This document shows positions 34,221 through 35,068 of a stretch of DNA of 35,068 nucleotides, piece after piece. The translations under genes were made by a program, and so were the position numbers. The notes under the pieces were generated by a model. The model saw nothing but the letters and a program-made list of their open reading frames with translations, made no database searches and was not told the DNA's origin. Position 1 is the first letter of the stretch. Each line of letters opens with the position of its first letter. The DNA is from Polaromonas sp. (GTDB lineage Bacteria; Pseudomonadota; Gammaproteobacteria; Burkholderiales; Burkholderiaceae_C), in the NCBI RefSeq assembly GCF_018780625.1, contig NZ_JADMJK010000090.1, positions 1 through 35,068 of the forward strand. The letters are read 5' to 3'.

Positions 34221-35068
34221 TCAGTGCTGCAGCAGACGCTCGCTGGCAGCCCGCTTGATGGCCTGTGTCAGCCGTTGCGCGGCCAGCGGTTCGCGCGCCC
34301 AGTGCTGCCAGTACAGCACCACGTCGACCGGGTGGCCGGGCAGCACTTCCTGCAGCGGCAGGCCGGCGGGGCGCGCTGCCAGCAGCATGTCGGGCACCAT
34401 GCCCCAGCCCAGGCCCAGCGCCAGCGCCAGCTCGAACGCATCGACCGCCGGCACGAAGTGGCGCGGGTAGAGCGCGCCCTGCAAATTGAAATGCTGCGCC
34501 AGGAACGCGTCCTGCAAGGCGTCCTTGCGGTTGAAGATGACTGCCGGGCTGCGCAGCATGCCGTGCGGCAGCGCCCCGCCCCAGGCGGCAATCAGCGCCG
34601 GCGCGGCCACGCAGCGGTAGCGCATGATGCCCAGCGGCTCGGCCACGCAGCCGCGCATGGACTGCGCCAGCGTGGTCACGCAGCCCACCACGTCGCCGCT
34701 TTTCAGCGCGTCATGGGTGTGGTCCTGGTCGTCGACCACCACATCGAGCAGCAGGCGGTGCGTTTGCAGCGCGCTGGCCACGCCGGGCAAAAACCAGCTG
34801 GTCAGCGAGTCGGCGTTGACCGCCACGCTCAGGGTCTGCATGCCGGCACCGCCGCCCGGCAAGCCGGCCATCAGGTCGGACTCCATCAGCCGCACCTGCT
34901 TGACATGGCCCAGCAGCGCCTGCCCGGCGGGGGTGGCGCGCACCTGCTTGCCGCGCACCAGCAAGCGCTGCCCCAGCGCGGCCTCCAGCGACTTGATGCG
35001 CAGCGACACGGCCGCCAGCGTCAGGCTGAGCGCCTTGGCGGCGGCGCCAAAGCTGCCGTGTTCAATGA
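34221..35068 (-). CDS. LysR-family regulator, ArgP/IciA-like (5' end cut by window)
   Basis: 282 codons lie in the window and the start is outside. The N-terminal visible part, IEHGSFGAAAKALSLTLAAV, continues SLRIKSLEAALGQRLLVRGK, a LysR winged HTH. The effector domain includes LSVAVNADSLTSWFLPGVAS and LLLDVVVDDQDHTHDALKSG, both typical of ArgP. ArgP-like proteins control lysine/arginine exporters, so a divergent LysE-type gene beyond 35068 would be expected. The GTG at 35009 used by the ORF track falls inside the HTH and is not the start. Confidence 0.92.
   Translation of the reverse strand, partial: IEHGSFGAAAKALSLTLAAVSLRIKSLEAALGQRLLVRGKQVRATPAGQALLGHVKQVRLMESDLMAGLPGGGAGMQTLSVAVNADSLTSWFLPGVASALQTHRLLLDVVVDDQDHTHDALKSGDVVGCVTTLAQSMRGCVAEPLGIMRYRCVAAPALIAAWGGALPHGMLRSPAVIFNRKDALQDAFLAQHFNLQGALYPRHFVPAVDAFELALALGLGWGMVPDMLLAARPAGLPLQEVLPGHPVDVVLYWQHWAREPLAAQRLTQAIKRAASERLLQH

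Overview
The window is a continuous piece of chromosome from a GC-rich betaproteobacterium. It most likely belongs to Burkholderiales, family Comamonadaceae, in the Polaromonas/Rhodoferax neighbourhood. That placement is inference. It rests on the gene content and order (tRNA-Tyr-Gly-Thr-tuf; trpE-G-D-C; apaG-Gcr-like; lptA-lptB-rpoN; argS-SPOR-dsbA) and on small repeats that I remember from this family (GCTAT..ATAGC..GGGCTA..AGGCC, and CTACACGAAGTGAGC). There are no rRNAs, prophages, insertion sequences or CRISPR arrays. Nearly all of it is core genome.

Layout. 1-600: minus-strand tRNA-Tyr, tRNA-Gly and tRNA-Thr leading into tuf, with an extended -10 promoter. 689-6902: a minus-strand tryptophan operon, trpE-trpG-ltaE-trpD-trpC-ung. 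A threonine aldolase gene sits inside it. It is preceded by a candidate attenuator: a 27-codon leader ORF with TGG-CTT-TGG, alternative pairings and a hairpin followed by T5. 7.1-9.1 kb: an exported chalcone-isomerase-fold protein, then gph and rpe. 9.2-11.6 kb: apaG overlapping a large membrane protein of the Gcr 'site-specific recombinase' family. 11.8-16.6 kb: a plus-strand cluster of CPA2-like transporter, YbdK-type ligase, thiL, pgpA and pncC/cinA-C, with a 59-residue Cys-rich ORF on the opposite strand that the ORF track misses.

16.5-21.3 kb may relate to reduced sulfur. It holds a Blh/ETHE1-like metallo-hydrolase with a perfect FNR/ANR box upstream, a DUF3422 protein, an exported rhodanese and a TDT-family transporter. 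21.5-26.3 kb: DUF2238 membrane protein, UPF0149/SEC-C protein, UMF1-type MFS transporter, orphan PIN protein and an RlmL-like methyltransferase. 26.3-30.5 kb: rpoN, lptB, lptA and an L,D-transpeptidase, with a tandem repeat pair between lptB and rpoN. 30.8-35 kb: dsbA with a Tat-like signal, a SPOR protein, argS and a truncated ArgP-like LysR regulator.

No large undescribed multi-gene system is evident. The most interesting signals are small: (1) the trp leader; (2) four diverged copies of one ~55-60 bp two-hairpin repeat that have become part of genes (a Shine-Dalgarno for ltaE, 20-odd codons inside thiL, the stop codons of two convergent genes); (3) a coding-like transmembrane segment fused in frame in front of TrpC; (4) the Cys-rich micro-ORF; (5) the FNR-type box in front of the sulfur gene.
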